Below are positions 16,973 to 26,164 of a stretch of DNA of 64,000 bases, piece after piece. The DNA is from Streptomyces gilvus. GTDB lineage: Bacteria > Actinomycetota > Actinomycetes > Streptomycetales > Streptomycetaceae. Both the position numbers and the translations under genes were made by a program. Below the pieces are notes generated by a model. It worked only from the letters and a program-made list of their open reading frames with translations. It ran no database searches and was not told the DNA's origin. How positions within the stretch are numbered: the first letter of the stretch is position 1; every line of letters begins with the position of its first letter. The stretch is from the NCBI RefSeq assembly GCF_022513565.1, contig NZ_JAKWBE010000030.1, forward strand, positions 1 to 64,000, read 5' to 3'.

Positions 16973-19897
16973 TCAGCCTCGGTACAGCACCAGGGTGCTG
17001 AGCGGGCCGAGCCTCGGGCGGTGGCCCGCGCCGATGTTCTTGCCCGTGGCGAGGTCGCGGGCGGGCCCGAAGTCCTGGCGGGCGGGCAGCGTGAAGACCT
17101 TGTCGGTGCTGGTGTTCATGGCGATGAGGTAGTCGCCGTACTCGCACAGGTAGAAGGGCGCACGGCCCACCAGCAGGGTCTCGACGCCGTCGAAGTGGAC
17201 GCCGAGGGTCGGATCGGGGACGTCGGCGGGGACGGGGGCGAGGTGGTAGACGTCGCCTTCGAGGGCCTGGTGGAGCGTGTCACCGGGCGGCGGGAAACCG
17301 CCGGGCGGGATGCCCGCGGCGCCGGGGTCGTTGATGGCGTAGTCCCACAGGATCCAGTCGCGCGCGGTGAAGGTGTCGTCGGTGAGGCCGCCCGAGCGCT
17401 CACGGATGGTGGCCGAGCGCTGGTCGACCGGGGTGACGTGGTGGATGCGGGCGTAGTTGTTGACGCCCTGGCGGGCGCGGAAGTAGAGGGAGGCGAAGAG
17501 GAGTTCCTCACCGTTCTTCACCGCCAGGCAGCCGTTCTCCTCGTCGGTGACGACGAAGTCGGGCTGGTCCCAGGCGGTCGGGATGCGGGCTGGCCGGGCG
17601 GGCAGGGACTGGAAGTCGTCCCAGTCGCGGGAGACGAACCGCAGGGCGTTGAGGCCCACGCGGGCCGAGGTGTTGGTGACCTGGAGATCGAGCTGGGGGT
17701 AGAGCTGGCCGTCGGCGATCATCTCCTGTGTCCAGCCGACGATGTCGGGGTCCTTGAACACGGCGGCGGACATGACGGGGTTGGAGTCCCAGGCGGTGCG
17801 TGAGGCGTAGGCGGTCTCGCCGGGGTAGACCTCGTTGCGCCAGCCGATGACGCTCTCCAGGCGGGAGATGCGGCAGTGGTCCTTGTCGACGTCGAGGACC
17901 CGGAAGCTGCCGCGCGCCTTGGTCATCCGCACCATCTGCTTGAGCAGTTCGGGCGCCTCCTGGCCCTGGTAGCCGCGGGTGACGGACTCGTACATCATCA
18001 CGAGCCAGTCGATTACCTCGCCGTAGCTGCCGACGTAGCCGAGTTCGCGGGTCAGGCCCGCCCTCGTCACCTGGTAGTAGCTCTCGCCCAGCGGCTTGGT
18101 CGGATTGCCGTCGGCGTCCTCCGGGCCGAGGTAGGGCGTGAGGCCGATCGACTGGTACATGTACGAGCGGGCCTTGTCCTCCGGGAGGGCCAGCTCCGGT
18201 GCGAGGAGCTTCAGGCCGCGGTTGGCCTGGTAGATGCCGATGGCGCAGATCTGGGTCTGGTTGCTGTAGTGCGGGAAGTGCTGCCGCCAGTAGTCGCGGC
18301 TGGACTGGAGCATGTCGATGTACGCGTCGGTGCGCACCGGCGGCACGGGGGTGGTCGTGTCGGCGGGGGCGACGAGGGTGACGTCGTCGAACCAGGCCGT
18401 GCCGGGGCCGTTCAGGCGCAGGGTCATCTGCATCTGGGTCGCGCCGGCCGGGGTGTCGAAGACGAAGGAGACGAACTCCCAGTCGTGGGTGCCCTTGGCC
18501 GAGTACACCTTGTGGTCGGTGCCGACGAGCTTGCCGCTCGCGTCGTAGAACAGCGGGTCGATGTGGGCGCCGACGCCGGTGATGCCGTCGGTCTTGATCC
18601 AGGCGCCGTAGGTGTACGTGCCGGTGCCGATCTTCGTCTTGGCGGCCGGGTAGATGTAGACCTTGCCGTCGGCCGCGGTGGCCTTGAGCCTCAGGGACGC
18701 CGAGCCGCTGCGGGAGACGGTGGTGTCGCGGACCCAGGTGGCGTCGCTGCTGATGCCGAAGCTCGGTGCCGTCCAGCCCTGCGGGGTGTCGCCGCCGGAC
18801 TCGAAGCCGGGGTTGGCAATGGCGTACGGCGAGCCGGTGACCTGCTCGCCGAGGCGGTCGCCGAGGTTCTCCCACAGCAGGGCCAGCGCGAGGCCGACCC
18901 GGCCGAAGCCTTGCCACTGCTGGTCCGAGCCGGTGAGGACGGTCGAGTCGGACTTCCAGGCCATGTAGCGGCCGTCGATCGCCTGCAGGACCCGGTCCAG
19001 CGCCGCCGGGTTCTGGTACGCGGGGCTGCCGGACCACAGGTACCCCTCGGCCAGCGACTGCATCGCCCAGTGGTCCATGGAGGCCGGATTGGCGGTGGTG
19101 AGGAGGCTGGTCTGGTCCTTCTGCACGCGTGCCTTGACGGTGTCCATGACCTCCTCACCCCCGGTGCGGGTGGTCGCGGTGGGCGCGGGGCCCTGGACCT
19201 CGCCCTTGGGCGGCTCGAAATAGGGGTCGGTGTGGGTGTAGAGGCGGTAGATGCCGCGCGAGGGCGTGGTCATCGTGCGGTAGAGCTGGGCCGAGTTCTG
19301 GCCGTAGGACCAGATGCGGCCCATCGCCCGGATCTCCAGGGTCACCTTGTCCTTGCCGGCGGTCATCTTCTCCGGCAGCGGCAGGGTGTGGAAGAAGAAG
19401 CGGCCCGGGGTGCGCGGCGCGGTGTCGAGGATGTCGAGGCTGTCGACGGCGCCCTGGTCCTCGTAGCCGACCTGCTTGCCCTCGCAGAAGAGCTGCAGCC
19501 GCCACATGTCGGTGCCCGACGCGGCTTCCGCGGAGGTGCTGTCGTAGTCGTCGCCCCACAGCCGGACCGTGACGTAGGTGGTGCCGGTGGGGCTGACGGC
19601 GACGTCGAAGGTGAGCGTGCCGCCCCAGTAGGAGGCGGGGCTGGTCGGGTTGAGGACACGGGCGGACTGGCCGAGGCCGCCGGTGACGGTGTCGGAGAGG
19701 GTGGCGGTGAGGCCGTGTGCGGTCTCGGAGTCCGTGTCGCCGAACACGACGACGTCGAGCGGAGCGCGGTCGCGCGCGGGGGAGTCCGCTGCGGCGGCGA
19801 GGGCGGGTGCGGCGGTCGGCAGTCCGATCGCGGCCGCGACGACACCGGTCGCCCCGGCGTACTTCAACACATCGCGTCTTCTGGGTGCGTTGGGCAC
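16973..19897 (-). CDS. Large TAT-exported protein with a carbohydrate-binding-like domain
   Basis: The 974-residue protein begins with a twin-arginine signal (RRRDVLKYAGATG, then a hydrophobic stretch ending near residue 37). About residues 360-510 form a CBM4/9-like jelly roll (ANPGFESGGDTPQGW to GTAWFDDVTLVAP). The flanking regions are rich in aromatic residues and look helical (HWAMQSLAEGYLWSG, YIDMLQSSRDYWRQHFPHYS), which would suit an alpha/alpha-toroid catalytic domain. I cannot assign a numbered GH or PL family. It is the last gene of the ABC sugar operon, 10 bp after a permease gene, so it probably breaks or binds the polysaccharide whose products are imported. The start is the GTG at 19897. 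Confidence 0.7.
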   Translation of the reverse strand: MPNAPRRRDVLKYAGATGVVAAAIGLPTAAPALAAAADSPARDRAPLDVVVFGDTDSETAHGLTATLSDTVTGGLGQSARVLNPTSPASYWGGTLTFDVAVSPTGTTYVTVRLWGDDYDSTSAEAASGTDMWRLQLFCEGKQVGYEDQGAVDSLDILDTAPRTPGRFFFHTLPLPEKMTAGKDKVTLEIRAMGRIWSYGQNSAQLYRTMTTPSRGIYRLYTHTDPYFEPPKGEVQGPAPTATTRTGGEEVMDTVKARVQKDQTSLLTTANPASMDHWAMQSLAEGYLWSGSPAYQNPAALDRVLQAIDGRYMAWKSDSTVLTGSDQQWQGFGRVGLALALLWENLGDRLGEQVTGSPYAIANPGFESGGDTPQGWTAPSFGISSDATWVRDTTVSRSGSASLRLKATAADGKVYIYPAAKTKIGTGTYTYGAWIKTDGITGVGAHIDPLFYDASGKLVGTDHKVYSAKGTHDWEFVSFVFDTPAGATQMQMTLRLNGPGTAWFDDVTLVAPADTTTPVPPVRTDAYIDMLQSSRDYWRQHFPHYSNQTQICAIGIYQANRGLKLLAPELALPEDKARSYMYQSIGLTPYLGPEDADGNPTKPLGESYYQVTRAGLTRELGYVGSYGEVIDWLVMMYESVTRGYQGQEAPELLKQMVRMTKARGSFRVLDVDKDHCRISRLESVIGWRNEVYPGETAYASRTAWDSNPVMSAAVFKDPDIVGWTQEMIADGQLYPQLDLQVTNTSARVGLNALRFVSRDWDDFQSLPARPARIPTAWDQPDFVVTDEENGCLAVKNGEELLFASLYFRARQGVNNYARIHHVTPVDQRSATIRERSGGLTDDTFTARDWILWDYAINDPGAAGIPPGGFPPPGDTLHQALEGDVYHLAPVPADVPDPTLGVHFDGVETLLVGRAPFYLCEYGDYLIAMNTSTDKVFTLPARQDFGPARDLATGKNIGAGHRPRLGPLSTLVLYRG

Positions 19898-19906
19898 GGT
19901 GATCCT

Positions 19907-20773
19907 TTACTTGAGGCTGCCCATGAGGATTCCGCTGCGCCAGTACTTCTGGAGGGCGAACATGAAGACCGCCAACGGAATGATCGACAGCAGCGATCCG
20001 GAGAGGACGAGGGTGTTCATGTCGTTGGAGGTCTGCGCCTGTTGGACCCAGGAGAAGAGGCCCAGGGTCACGGGGAAGGAGCGCTCACCGTTGAGCATGA
20101 AGAGGGGGAGGAAGAAGTTGTTCCAGATGTTGACGAAGTCGAGCATGAAGATCGTGATGCCGCCGGTGCGCATCAGGGTGAGCGCGATGGAGAAGAAGAT
20201 CCGCGTCTCGCTCGCGCCGTCGATGCGGGCCGCCTCCATCAGCTCGGTGGGCACCGAACTGTCGGCGTAGACCTTTCCGAGGTACACGCCGAAGGGGTTG
20301 ATGAAGTACGGGATCAGCACCGCCCACACGGTGTTGGTCAGATGGATGTCCGCGAAGACGAGGTAGAGGGGGAAGGCGAGCAGGGTGCTGGGCAGCAGGG
20401 AGGCCCCGACGATGACGCCGAACAGGGCGCCTCGGCCCCGGAATCCGAACTTCGACAGCCCGTAGCCGGCGGCGAGGGAGAGCAGCGTCGAACCGGCGGC
20501 TCCGACGGTGGAGTAGAGCACGGAGTTGAGGATCCAGCGGCCGAAGACGCCGTCGTGGTAGTCCCAGATCGCGCGGAAGTTGTCGGCGAGGTGGTTGGCG
20601 GAGAACCACAGGCCGAAGGTGGAGTACAGGTCGGACTGGTTCTTGGTCGAGGCGACCAGCAGGAACCAGGTGGGTGCCAGCGAGTACAGCAGGAAGACGA
20701 TCAGCAGGCCCGTGGTGAGGGCCACCGCACGTCGGCTGGGGCGCACACCGCCTCCGGTGGTGATGGCGCTCAT
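19907..20773 (-). CDS. Carbohydrate ABC transporter permease (MalG type)
   Basis: This 288-residue protein has about six membrane helices and the permease EAA loop (LMEAARIDGASETRIF), through which it contacts the ATPase. The ATG at 20773 overlaps the stop of the partner permease in the arrangement ATGA, so the two are translationally coupled. It forms the membrane channel with the permease at 20770-21723 and the lipoprotein at 21745. No ATPase gene is present. In Streptomyces such systems share the MsiK ATPase encoded elsewhere, which is established for the genus and inferred here. Confidence 0.9.
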   Translation of the reverse strand: MSAITTGGGVRPSRRAVALTTGLLIVFLLYSLAPTWFLLVASTKNQSDLYSTFGLWFSANHLADNFRAIWDYHDGVFGRWILNSVLYSTVGAAGSTLLSLAAGYGLSKFGFRGRGALFGVIVGASLLPSTLLAFPLYLVFADIHLTNTVWAVLIPYFINPFGVYLGKVYADSSVPTELMEAARIDGASETRIFFSIALTLMRTGGITIFMLDFVNIWNNFFLPLFMLNGERSFPVTLGLFSWVQQAQTSNDMNTLVLSGSLLSIIPLAVFMFALQKYWRSGILMGSLK

Positions 20774-21723
20774 GACATCTGCCTGTTCGTGACGCGGTAG
20801 AAGACGAAGGCGAGGATGCCGGTGACGGCGGCGAGGACGAGGGACTCCGCGGCGGCGTACTGGTAGTCGCCGGTCTTGAAGGCCCGGTCGAAGATCTCCA
20901 GCATCGGGGTGAAGTCGGTGCTGATGGACTCCGGCGCCACATATCTGAGGAACAGCGGCTCGGTGAACAGCTGGAGCCGCCCGATCAGGGAGAACATGCC
21001 GGTCAGGACGAGGATCCCGGTGATGTTCGGCACCTTCACGGACCAGGCGATCCGCCACTCCTTCGCGCCGTCGAGCCGGGCGGCCTCGTACAGTTCGCGG
21101 GGCAGCGCCTGCAGCGAGGCGGAGATCAGGATCATGTTGAAGCCGATGCCCTGCCAGGTGAGCAGGTTGCCCAGCGAGAGATAGGTGTTCAGGCCGCCGA
21201 AGAACGTGACAGTGGTGCCCATCTTGTCGCCGATGTCGACGATCGGGCTCGCGGTCGGGCTGTAGAGGAACAGCCAGATCAGGGTCGAGACGACGCCGGG
21301 GATGACGTACGGGATGAGCAGTCCGGCGCGGAAGAAGCGGACCGCGCGGGCGGCGACGCCGTCGAGGAGCAGGGCCAGGAGCAGCGAGATGCCGAGCATC
21401 ACGGTGATCTGGGCGGCCCCGAAGAGCAGGGTGCGCAGCATGCCGGCCCAGAAGGTGCCGTCCGCGAGGATCGCCGAGAAGTTGGCGAAGCCGACGTAGA
21501 CGATCCTCGTGGGGCCGAAGCCGATACCGCTGCTCTTCTTCGCGTGCAGGCTCTGGCTGAAGGCGTAGCCGATGGGGACGACGTAGGTGAGGACGAAGCC
21601 GATCAGGAAGGGCAGAAGGAACAGCAGGCCCTTGTAGGCTCCGCGCTGCCCGGTCCGGCGGGGGGAGGTCCGCCGGACCGGGGAGTCGGTGGTGACCTGG
21701 GGCGGTCGGGTGAGGGTGGACAA
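20770..21723 (-). CDS. Carbohydrate ABC transporter permease (MalF type)
   Basis: The 317-residue integral membrane protein has a basic N-terminal tail, about six helices beginning with GLLFLLPFLIGFVLTYVVP, and the EAA loop YEAARLDGAKEWRIAW. It pairs with the downstream MalG-type permease. It begins 21 bp after the binding-protein gene and ends in a 4-base overlap with the next start. Confidence 0.9.
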   Translation of the reverse strand: MSTLTRPPQVTTDSPVRRTSPRRTGQRGAYKGLLFLLPFLIGFVLTYVVPIGYAFSQSLHAKKSSGIGFGPTRIVYVGFANFSAILADGTFWAGMLRTLLFGAAQITVMLGISLLLALLLDGVAARAVRFFRAGLLIPYVIPGVVSTLIWLFLYSPTASPIVDIGDKMGTTVTFFGGLNTYLSLGNLLTWQGIGFNMILISASLQALPRELYEAARLDGAKEWRIAWSVKVPNITGILVLTGMFSLIGRLQLFTEPLFLRYVAPESISTDFTPMLEIFDRAFKTGDYQYAAAESLVLAAVTGILAFVFYRVTNRQMS

Positions 21724-21744
21724 GGCAGTCTCCCGGTCAGGTGG

Positions 21745-23070
21745 TCAGCCGGCCGCGACGGCCTTGACGCCCTTGTTCTTCAGGTCGGCGAGCACCCATG
21801 CCTGCAGGTGCGTCAGCATGTCCTTGACGGTGAGCTGCTTCTTCATGACCTTGCCCCACTGCTTCTGCATCTCGGAGTACATGGCCGCGTAGTCGGGGCC
21901 GTACTGCCACTGCTCACCGACCCGCGAGGCCGCGGTGGTGATGATCTGCGCGCTGTCGGACTTCCCGTTGAACATCTCCGTCGGGATGATCTTGCCGACG
22001 TACGGCGACACGTCCTTGACCGCCGGGAAGAGCCCGGACTTGGAGGCGGGGTCGGTCAGCGCGGTCAGCGACTCCTTGCTGCTGGACAGCCAGGCCGCGA
22101 ACTCGGCCGCCCGGTCGGGGTACTTGCAGCCCTTCAGTACGGCGGTGACGTCGAAGTTGCTGGAGGTCCGCGGCTCGGCGGTGTCGAAGACCGGCGCGTC
22201 GGCAAGCTGCCACTTGCCCTTGGACTTGGGGAAGTTGGTGTCGTAGATCGGCAGCTGCCAGGTCGAGGTGGTCATCAAGATGGTCGTGCCGAGGTCCCAG
22301 GTCTTGAAGACGCCCGGGTCGTTGTAGGAGGCGTTGGAGGCGAGGTTGTCGTCCACCAGCTGCTGGACGATGGCGCCGGCCTTGAGCGCGTCGGGCGAGG
22401 TGAAACCTATCTCCCAGTGGTCGCCGTTGATCCGGTACCACTGTGCGCCGGCCTGCCAGGACAGGTCGACCAGCGTGCTCGGGTCCTCGCCCGCCATGTT
22501 GAAGATCTTGACGTTCTTGTCCTTCTTCTGCACGGCCTTGCCTGCGGCGATCACGTCGTCCCAGGTGGTCGGGGCCTTGATGCCGTACTTCTGGAACAGA
22601 TCGGCGCGGTAGGCGGTGAACAGGGGTGAGGAGCCGGTGGGGATGCCGTAGGTGGCGCCGCCGGGACTCACCGCGTTCCACGCCGGAACCGTGTAGCGGG
22701 ACCTGTACGGGGCGGCGACCTTGGTGATGTCGGTCAGCAGGCCGTCGGCGGCGAAGTTGGCCAGGTTCATCCCGTCCATCTTCGACAGACAGGGCGCGTT
22801 GCCCGAGGTCACCGCGGCGCGCAGCTTCTGGTAGACGGTGTCGCCGGCCGCGTTGACGTACTTCACCTGGGTGTCGGGGTGTTCCTTGTTCCAGACCGCG
22901 ACCTGCTGCGGGATGCCCTCCGTCCAGCCCCAGAACTCCAGTTGCACCTTGCCCTTGGTGGTCTTGGCCGCGGAGTCGTTGTTGTCACCGCCTCCGCAGG
23001 CGCTCAGGAGGAGGGAAAGGGTGAGGGCGGCGGCCGCGCCGGCGAAGGTTCTCGTACGGGTGGTGCTCAT
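21745..23070 (-). CDS. Sugar-binding lipoprotein of the ABC transporter
   Basis: The 441-residue family 1 extracellular solute-binding protein has a lipoprotein signal with lipobox LSAC and Cys25, then the typical LEFWGWTEG and YGIPTGSSPLFTAYRADLF segments. It captures an unknown sugar or oligosaccharide outside the cell and delivers it to the two permeases. The ATG at 23070 follows GGAGGACCG. A LacI-type operator lies about 90 bp upstream, so the whole operon down to 16973 is probably repressed by the LacI protein at 24588. Confidence 0.9.
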   Translation of the reverse strand: MSTTRTRTFAGAAAALTLSLLLSACGGGDNNDSAAKTTKGKVQLEFWGWTEGIPQQVAVWNKEHPDTQVKYVNAAGDTVYQKLRAAVTSGNAPCLSKMDGMNLANFAADGLLTDITKVAAPYRSRYTVPAWNAVSPGGATYGIPTGSSPLFTAYRADLFQKYGIKAPTTWDDVIAAGKAVQKKDKNVKIFNMAGEDPSTLVDLSWQAGAQWYRINGDHWEIGFTSPDALKAGAIVQQLVDDNLASNASYNDPGVFKTWDLGTTILMTTSTWQLPIYDTNFPKSKGKWQLADAPVFDTAEPRTSSNFDVTAVLKGCKYPDRAAEFAAWLSSSKESLTALTDPASKSGLFPAVKDVSPYVGKIIPTEMFNGKSDSAQIITTAASRVGEQWQYGPDYAAMYSEMQKQWGKVMKKQLTVKDMLTHLQAWVLADLKNKGVKAVAAG

Positions 23071-23145
23071 CGGTCCTCCGGAAGGGGCGGGCAGCGCCTG
23101 CGGCGGGGGGAGGCGCGGGCGACTGAAGGCAGGAAGAGAGACGAG

Positions 23146-23168
23146 GGTTTCGTTTCAGAAACCGTTTC
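23146..23168 (-). promoter_or_regulatory. LacI-type operator of the ABC operon
   Basis: GGTTTC-N6-GAAACC is overlapped by GAAACCGTTTC (23158-23168), whose centre AACCGTTT fits the LacI-family core AAnCGnTT. It lies in the promoter region of the binding-protein gene. The palindromes are visible; the regulator is inferred from the LacI gene 1.4 kb away. Confidence 0.6.
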
Positions 23169-23337
23169 CCGTGGACCGTAGAACCTTGTAAGGCCACATC
23201 ACAAGAGGCAGGTACTCAAATGTTTCCCCCACCTTGCCCGCACGTTACCCAGCAAAGCCGCGGTGACCTGCCGTTACATCCCTGTGCCCCTCGATGATTC
23301 ACCGCGGTCGATCGGTGCGGCGACCCGCGCAGCGCCG

Positions 23338-23385
23338 TTGACCACACCGCTCAGCCGCCTCTAGCGTGGAATACGGTTACTATCC
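23338..23385 (+). promoter_or_regulatory. Promoter and operator-like element of the hydroxyacid dehydrogenase gene
   Basis: TTGACC (23338-23343), an 18-bp spacer and TAGCGT (23362-23367) make a convincing vegetative promoter. The sequence GAATACGGTTAC around the expected start point resembles a degenerate LacI operator (ATACGGTT core), which would link this gene to the divergent ABC operon. Confidence 0.5.
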
Positions 23386-23449
23386 GCTTCACCGTCCCGT
23401 CCCGTCTGTGGATCCCCGTTGCGGATCCTGTCCGAAGATGCGGAGACCT

Positions 23450-24466
23450 GTGCACACCTCACCGCCACCGCCCCGCGCCCTCTTCGCCATGGACCCGGCG
23501 CACCTGCCCGCTCTCTTCCCGCCCCGGCTGATGGCACGGCTGACTTCACTGGTCCGGATCGACACCACCCTGGTGGCGCGGGACTTCGCCGATCCGTTGG
23601 TGAAGCAAGTCCTGGCCGAGACCGAGGTGCTGATCACCGGCTGGGGCAGCCCGCGCGTGGACGAAGACGCCCTGGCCGCGGCGCCCCGGCTGCGGGCCGT
23701 TCTGCACGCCGCGGGCAGCGTGCGCAGCCTGGTCGCGCCCGCGGTCTGGGAGCGGGGCGTCTCGGTGTCCAACGCCGTTGCGGCCAACGCGCTTCCGGTC
23801 GCCGAATACACCCTGGCCGCCGTCCTGCTGGCCGGGAAGGACGCCTTCGGCCTGCGCGAGCGCTTCCGCGCCGAGGCCGTCTTCCCGCCGCCGGGTGACC
23901 ACGCCAGGATCGGCAACCTCGGCCGGCGGGTCGGCGTGATCGGAGCCTCCCGGGTCGGGCGGCGCCTGCTGGAACTGCTCCGCCCCTTCGACTTCTCGGT
24001 GACGCTGCACGACCCGTACGTCGACGAGCAGGAGGCCGCCTCGCTCGGGACCGTGCTGCTGCCGCTGGACGAGCTGATGCGCACGAGCGACATCGTCAGC
24101 CTGCACGCTCCCGACACCCCGGAGACCTATCGCATGCTCGACCGCCGACGGCTGTCGCTGATGCCGGACGGCTCGGTGCTCGTCAACACCTCCCGCGGCG
24201 CACTCGTCGATCCGGACGCGCTCGTCGACGAACTGGTCGCGGGGCGCATCGGCGCCGTCCTGGACGTGACCGAGCCCGAGCCGCTGCCCGCCCACTCGCC
24301 GCTGTACCGGCTGCCCAACGTCTTCCTCACCCCGCACATCGCCGGATCTCTGGGCAACGAGCTGGAGCGGCTGGGACGCACCGTCGTGGAGGAGCTGGCG
24401 CTGCTCACGGCCGGAGCGCCGCTCGCGCACGCCGTGGCCCAGGCCGACCTGGTCAACAGCGCATGA
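23450..24466 (+). CDS. D-isomer-specific 2-hydroxyacid dehydrogenase
   Basis: About 338 residues from the GTG at 23450, which has GGAG four bases upstream; the ATG at 23438 is an alternative. The cytoplasmic NAD(P)-dependent enzyme shows the Rossmann segment RVGVIGASRVGRRLLELL (the usual GxGxxG is altered to GASRVG), the catalytic arginine region VLVNTSRGALVDPDAL, the glutamate region DVTEPEPL, and the histidine in FLTPHIAGS. It interconverts a 2-keto acid and a 2-hydroxy acid. It is divergent from the ABC operon and followed by the LacI gene, so it probably processes a breakdown product of the imported sugar. Confidence 0.85.
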   Translation: MHTSPPPPRALFAMDPAHLPALFPPRLMARLTSLVRIDTTLVARDFADPLVKQVLAETEVLITGWGSPRVDEDALAAAPRLRAVLHAAGSVRSLVAPAVWERGVSVSNAVAANALPVAEYTLAAVLLAGKDAFGLRERFRAEAVFPPPGDHARIGNLGRRVGVIGASRVGRRLLELLRPFDFSVTLHDPYVDEQEAASLGTVLLPLDELMRTSDIVSLHAPDTPETYRMLDRRRLSLMPDGSVLVNTSRGALVDPDALVDELVAGRIGAVLDVTEPEPLPAHSPLYRLPNVFLTPHIAGSLGNELERLGRTVVEELALLTAGAPLAHAVAQADLVNSA

Positions 24467-24506
24467 CTGCGGGGCAACTTCGTGCGTACGGTTGGATCGC
24501 TCGGGG

Positions 24507-24522
24507 GAGAAAACGATTACTC
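24507..24522 (+). promoter_or_regulatory. Candidate LacI autoregulatory operator
   Basis: GAGAAAACGATTACTC is palindromic at 12 of 16 positions and contains AAACGATT, matching the LacI-family core AAnCGnTT. It sits about 66 bp before the LacI start. Confidence 0.5.
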
Positions 24523-24587
24523 AAGGGCTCGACAGTTCGCCGCCCACCGCATGCCGCAGCCAGCGCGGATACAGTAACGTCGGCCCT

Positions 24588-25694
24588 GTGACGGAGAACG
24601 GGAAGAGCGCTCGTAAAGGCCCGGAGGCCAAGAGAGCCAGGAGGAAGACGGCCGGGTCGGAGGGCCCCAGCACGATCCGCGACGTCGCCGCGAAGGCGGG
24701 CGTGTCCGTAGCAACCGTTTCCCGGACTCTGGCCGGCAACTACCCGGTGTCGGCGGAAACGAGGGCCCGTGTGATGACGGCCGTCAAGTCGTTGCACTAC
24801 GTCGTGAACGTCCACGCGAAGGCCCTCTCCGGAGGCGTCGCCGGTCCCGTGGCCCTGGTCGTGCAGGACATCACCGGCCCCTCACTCACCCACGTCGCGG
24901 CCGGTGTCGAGCAGGAGGCCACTGCGCGCGGCCGGCTGAGCCTGGTCTGTTCCACTCATGGAGACACCGCCCGGGAGGACGACCTCGTTCAGCTCATGCG
25001 GGAACAGCACGCCGCCGCGGTCGTCATCGTCGGCGGCGTGGTGCCCGACGACGCCTATCACCGCCGCATGGCCGACTACGCCAGGGCCCTGGACGCGGCA
25101 GGATCACGGCTGGTGCTGGTCGGCCGGCCGTCGCTGCCGGCCGGACTGCCGGCCACGGTCGTCGAGTACGACAACCGTGGCGGAGCCTTCCAGGCCACCT
25201 CGCATCTGCTCGCCGCGGGACACCGACGCATCCTCTTTCTCGCCGGTGAGACCGGTTTCAGCAGCTCCGAACAGCGCCGCGAGGGCTACAAGGACGCCCT
25301 GAACGCCCGCACGGTCCCCTACACGCCCGAGTTGGACATCCCCGGCCTGTACACCCGCACGTCCGGCTACCGTCGGGTGCGCGACGCGCTCGACGCCGGG
25401 CTGGAGTTCACGGCCGTCTTCGCCGCCACCGACGCGGTCGCCGTCGGCGCGCTCGCCGCCCTGCGGGAGGCCGGACTGCGCGTACCCCGCGATGTCTCAC
25501 TCGTCGGCTTCGACGATGTCCCCTTCGCCGCGGATCTCACGCCGTCGCTCACCACCATCCGCGTTCCTTATGAGGAACTGGGACGGACCGCGGTACGTCT
25601 CGTCCTCGACCGGGAGGAGAGCATCGCCCCCGACGACCACGTGGTGCTGAGCACCCAACTGGTGATCCGGGAATCGGTACGACCGCCACGGTGA
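24588..25694 (+). CDS. LacI-family transcriptional regulator
   Basis: About 368 residues from the GTG at 24588. A basic N-terminal tail precedes the LacI helix-turn-helix (TIRDVAAKAGVSVATVSRTL) and hinge, then a periplasmic-binding-protein-like sensor domain (VALVVQDITGPSLTHV to FDDVPFAADLTPSLTTIR). It should repress genes at AAnCGnTT-type operators and release them on binding a sugar. Matching elements lie before its own gene and before the ABC operon. The start was chosen because the longer frame lacks a ribosome site, and TACAGT about 13 bases upstream may be a -10 box. Confidence 0.9.
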   Translation: MTENGKSARKGPEAKRARRKTAGSEGPSTIRDVAAKAGVSVATVSRTLAGNYPVSAETRARVMTAVKSLHYVVNVHAKALSGGVAGPVALVVQDITGPSLTHVAAGVEQEATARGRLSLVCSTHGDTAREDDLVQLMREQHAAAVVIVGGVVPDDAYHRRMADYARALDAAGSRLVLVGRPSLPAGLPATVVEYDNRGGAFQATSHLLAAGHRRILFLAGETGFSSSEQRREGYKDALNARTVPYTPELDIPGLYTRTSGYRRVRDALDAGLEFTAVFAATDAVAVGALAALREAGLRVPRDVSLVGFDDVPFAADLTPSLTTIRVPYEELGRTAVRLVLDREESIAPDDHVVLSTQLVIRESVRPPR

Positions 25695-26164
25695 CGCACG
25701 AGCTCGCTGGGGCGTGGACCGCTGTGCGGGGAAGGCCGACGTCATCCAGGGCGGCTCCCGCCCACGCCCACCCCGGGAGCCCGGTCAGTCCGGTCAGTCA
25801 TGTCAGTCATGTCAGTCATGTGCGGCCCCGAGCAGGTGGGATCTGATGGGGCCCCGGCGGTGCCATCTCCCGTGGCGGATGTCGGCGCGGCCGAAAACCG
25901 GCGTCGTCCTTCCGATTTGCCAGGTCTTCATGACCATTTCCAGCCGTTCGCTTGACCGGCGCATGACAGTACCGGGTGCGTGGTGTCACCCTTCTGCAGG
26001 AACGTTCACCGTTCGTTGACAGATTCACCACGCAACGGACCCGTAGTTACCACTCCCCCCCACCTCCTTCCACCCGCATGCCGTGCAGCCTCCAGACCGG
26101 CGTCCTGCGCCGTTCCGTGCCGCCCGCGGCCCCACCACGGGCCGTCATACCGAAGGAGAACCCG
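25695..26164 (+). other. Gap with a 9-bp tandem repeat; leader of the protease gene
   Basis: No gene is recognised. Positions 25783-25818 hold four copies of a 9-bp unit (GGTCAGTCC, GGTCAGTCA, TGTCAGTCA twice). Further on, TTGACA at 26016-26021 could be a -35 box for the metalloprotease, but no well-spaced -10 was found. Confidence 0.45.

Noticed and set aside
17876..20800. A 974-residue rightward reading frame
   Set aside because: It is the antisense shadow of the TAT protein and permease genes, with low-complexity Gly/Val/Arg composition.
25783..25818. Possible CRISPR array
   Set aside because: The units are only 9 bp, contiguous and without spacers, and no cas genes are present.
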